Of a DNA stretch of 64,000 nucleotides, positions 61,399 through 64,000 are shown in pieces; the first letter of the stretch is position 1; the number at the start of each line of letters is the position of its first letter. Origin of the DNA: Taenia hydatigena. Its lineage: Eukaryota; Platyhelminthes; Cestoda; Cyclophyllidea; Taeniidae. The notes under the pieces are model-generated. The model saw nothing but the letters and a program-made list of their open reading frames with translations, was not told the DNA's origin and did no database searches. The translations under genes were made by a program, and so were the position numbers. The stretch is taken from contig JADWOT020000009.1 in assembly GCA_036345935.2 (NCBI GenBank), positions 14,554,148-14,618,147 of the forward strand. The letters are read 5' to 3'.

Positions 61399-64000
61399 TC
61401 ATTCACCATTCTTCTTCGCTGGCAGTGGGAAGTGCTGTTGATATGAAGGACGGGCTCTCCTCCACTATAACGTTGGGTCTGCTACTTCAATCGGCCCGGC
61501 ACCATCCAAAATCTGCAAAGGGACATTTACAGTGGCATGTTTAGCAAAGCACTACCTTATGACTCAACTCAAAGGGCATTACAGTGCCATCAACAACATG
61601 AATCAACTGCCATTCATGATTACCTCAAAGAACGTTCTCAGAGATTGAGGTCGGTGGGGAAGTGTGCGTCCAAACACAGAGGGTGCCCAGTTAATTCGCG
61701 CCTGTTTAGGTGATGCAACGCAGAAGTCGTTCGAAGCGGGCGCTTGCTCAGCAGCCGAGCGTGGCGCAGTGATATATGAGGGCACCACATTGATGGTTGA
61801 CGTTGCCGCAGTTGCTGATCCCACTACGGCTATATCGGCATCAATTTCCTGTAGAAAACAGCGAAAGCTGACAATGGAGCACTGCTAATTGAGCACTTGC
61901 ATAGGGCACACAATGAAGATTACCTGCTCCACATGACTGCCACTTCTAGCACTGAGAACAACTTCGTGAAATTGCCATGCGTATTTGTGCAGCAGCGGTG
62001 GTATCCGAGCATTGCAGCACGCGTACATCCCACTTCTCTCCCTACACACAACACACATGAATGCTTGTGCTACTAACTACGAACAGTAGAACCTCAGAGT
62101 AAATCATGCAAAGGGACTTACGTGGGCAGCAGTGCAGCTATTTGACGTAGTATGCGATTGGGAAGGACGAAGCTGAAAACGAAGGGAAAGATAAGGAATT
62201 AGTAGATTCAGTCTTCTATCATCTAGTCTTAACAATGCTCTCCCACCTTGACGACTTGTATTCAACACCTTCGACGACTTTAAACGCACTACTCCAAACA
62301 TCCGACAAACCACCGCCTCTGATTGAATGTAACGCTTCCCCCTATGGATTGTCTACACATGATGACGCGAGTTGATACAGCCAGCCCGAAAGTGGGGCTG
62401 TATGCACTCTTCACGGATATGCTGACTGAGTAGAAGTGAATGAGCACTTCCATTCACATCACCAAGTAGGAAGTTTTAAGAGCAGTTAGCCGTCGCATGT
62501 CGATCTGTCATTCCGCCTCTTCACACGCATGATGAAGTGGAACGAAACAACCAACTAAGCACGCCTACCCCATAACGATGCTAAAACGACAATTTGTTGA
62601 GAAGGCACAGCGTTTAAGCCGCTCCTACACCCTCCATCCCAAAACACTCTACCTAGCACAAGAGTCAAACCATGTCAACCACGGTAATGATAGCACCTTT
62701 CAAATGCCCAATGTTCAATCAGCGACCATCATGATATTATTTTGAAGTGCTGCAATGCCTGTGAGTGGCCACAAAGAGGCATGATAAGGAGAGATTGGGG
62801 AGCATACCCGTGACTTTCGTCCTCATTTCGTGCAATGGTGTCTCGCAATATGCACAGATCCTTGAGAGCGTAGAGCTGACGCTTGTCCAGAGACTCCCTC
62901 ACCACCGCATGCGATTTCGACAGATACTCCAATGCGTTAAACTGCGGTTTCTTGTAAATCTAATGTGAGGAAACAACAAAAAAGGAGAGCAGTCAAAGAT
63001 AATGGAGAGTGCCGAATAGGTAGAGCAGAAGAGTGATACGTACACGCAGACAAAGCCGCCGACTGCGTTGTAGGACCTCAGTGAGGAGACCCTGATCAGC
63101 TAACATGCCGCGAAGCACCTCAGCCACGTAGAGCAGATAGTGTGTATCTGAGCGAGCATAGTCCATCATCTCCTTGGGAAGAGGTCTAAGCGCAGAAAAT
63201 GCCCACAATAGCCACAAGAAGTGGCACTGCCTATTACAACATCATAGCAGACTAGGCAACTTATTACGCAACATAAGCTGACCCTTGCCTCCACTACGAG
63301 TGCCTCCCATCATGCCGTCCAAACGTGTAATACTTTAGTCCTTACGCTTCACGGACATAGAAGCATTCATGATAGGCTCCTGGGCCTGGGCCATGCAACA
63401 TGCCACAGCGTCAGCTGAGACACTTGCATTAACTACCAAATGACTACCTCAGCACCAAGGATAAGGGAAGTAGTGAGGAGAGTGTATCATGAAAGACTAG
63501 CACAATGCAGCATGTCTCCAAGTACTGAATAAGCCAATAAGTGAGAGCAAGTAATTGTGGCTTGCGAAGTCTTCACTTTTCCAATGGGATATTCTGCAGC
63601 CGCAGCCGCAGCCACAGCAGCCGTAGCCGCAGCAGCAGCAGCAGCAGCAGCAGCTACACGCACCTCACGGTGGCGTTCACTATGAACTCACCTTATTCTC
63701 CAATCGGCCAACTGGAGTGCTTTGTTAGGAAGAAAGCCAACAAAGTACTGCAGTAGGTAAGCAAGGCAAAATCGCGGAAAACGCAGTGTCCGAGCTGCCT
63801 GTCCGGTGTCGAAGAGATTCACCATGTACACACCGAAGTCTCGTTGCAGCCACATGAGGTCCAAATCGGAGCCGTGAAGTACCTTCACAAGCCTCGGATC
63901 AGTGAACACATAGCTCAACTGGTCGAGGTGGTCATGAAGAGCAAGGGCATCAACAATGTAATCCTTGGTACGCGTAGACAGCTGGATGAGGCATGTCATG
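61399..64000 (-). CDS. EXOSC10: EXOSC10/Rrp6-like exonuclease, copy B, 5' part beyond the window
   Basis: Rrp6 is the DEDD-Y 3'-5' exoribonuclease of the nuclear exosome. Minus-strand exons: up to 63692 (HGSDLDLMWLQRDFG, the second catalytic motif, to ADWRIR; its start would be just past 64000), 63185-63044 (47 codons, DYARSDTHYLLY, the third motif with Y and D), 62959-62808 (HRDC region, ARNEDESHG), 62172-62122 (VLPN), 62041-61924, 61881-61624 and 61511-61399. All phases agree and all introns are GT-AG. The exon carrying the first motif (VDLE) is not in the window. In the last exon codon 16 is TAG (61467-61465) where copy A has TGG, which would remove about 22 residues; an alternative is a donor at AATG|GTGAAT leading to unseen exons. 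This is the only copy with the Y-x3-D exon, so it is the candidate functional gene. Confidence 0.85.
63600..63655 (+). repeat. (GCA)n repeat in EXOSC10 copy B intron
   Basis: About eight perfect GCA units at 63630-63653, preceded by imperfect CAGCCG units, lie in the intron after the ADWRIR exon, about 40 bases from the donor. Copy A has only a short CTGCAGCTGCGAG at the same place, so the tract expanded in B or shrank in A. Confidence 0.9.

Overview
The window looks like nuclear DNA of a flatworm, most likely a tapeworm. The evidence is split genes with GT-AG introns, several of them only about 36-60 nt long, a metazoan-type EXOSC10 (Rrp6) gene, many microsatellites, and no operons or ribosome-binding sites. 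The species is an inference; no ribosomal or mitochondrial marker is present. No reverse transcriptase, transposase, tRNA, rRNA or CRISPR array could be recognised.

The dominant theme is segmental duplication, mostly inverted. From left to right: a CT-rich block and a dispersed repeat (0.3-2.4 kb), a two-unit tandem duplication (2.9-3.5 kb), and a nearly perfect inverted repeat (4.16-5.76 kb against 9.75-11.35 kb) enclosing a broken EXOSC10 copy (A). About 5 kb follows with little recognisable content. Weak exon candidates lie at 16-19 kb.

From 20.2 to 23.5 kb there is a well supported plus-strand gene start: a TATA-like box, a signal peptide and a phase-consistent series of exons encoding a cysteine-bearing, beta-sandwich extracellular protein that resembles PKD/REJ-type (polycystin-1-like) ectodomains. 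Similar exons then run on the minus strand (27.6-25.6 kb) and again on the plus strand (30.5-34.3 kb), which suggests either a nested gene or an internal inversion.

From 35.5 to 52.8 kb there is a composite palindrome: 35.46-37.68 and 42.59-43.48 kb are matched in inverse by 49.80-52.76 and 48.73-49.78 kb. A 4.9 kb block is present only in the left arm. Its centre holds a decayed histone H4-like sequence (45.0 kb) and two further EXOSC10 fragments (C and D). The right end has more repeat copies, several orphan exon candidates, and the best EXOSC10 copy (B, minus strand, its 5' exons beyond the window edge). B keeps the catalytic exon lost from A but has a premature stop in its last recognised exon. 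At least four EXOSC10-derived pieces therefore lie in 64 kb, each altered differently.
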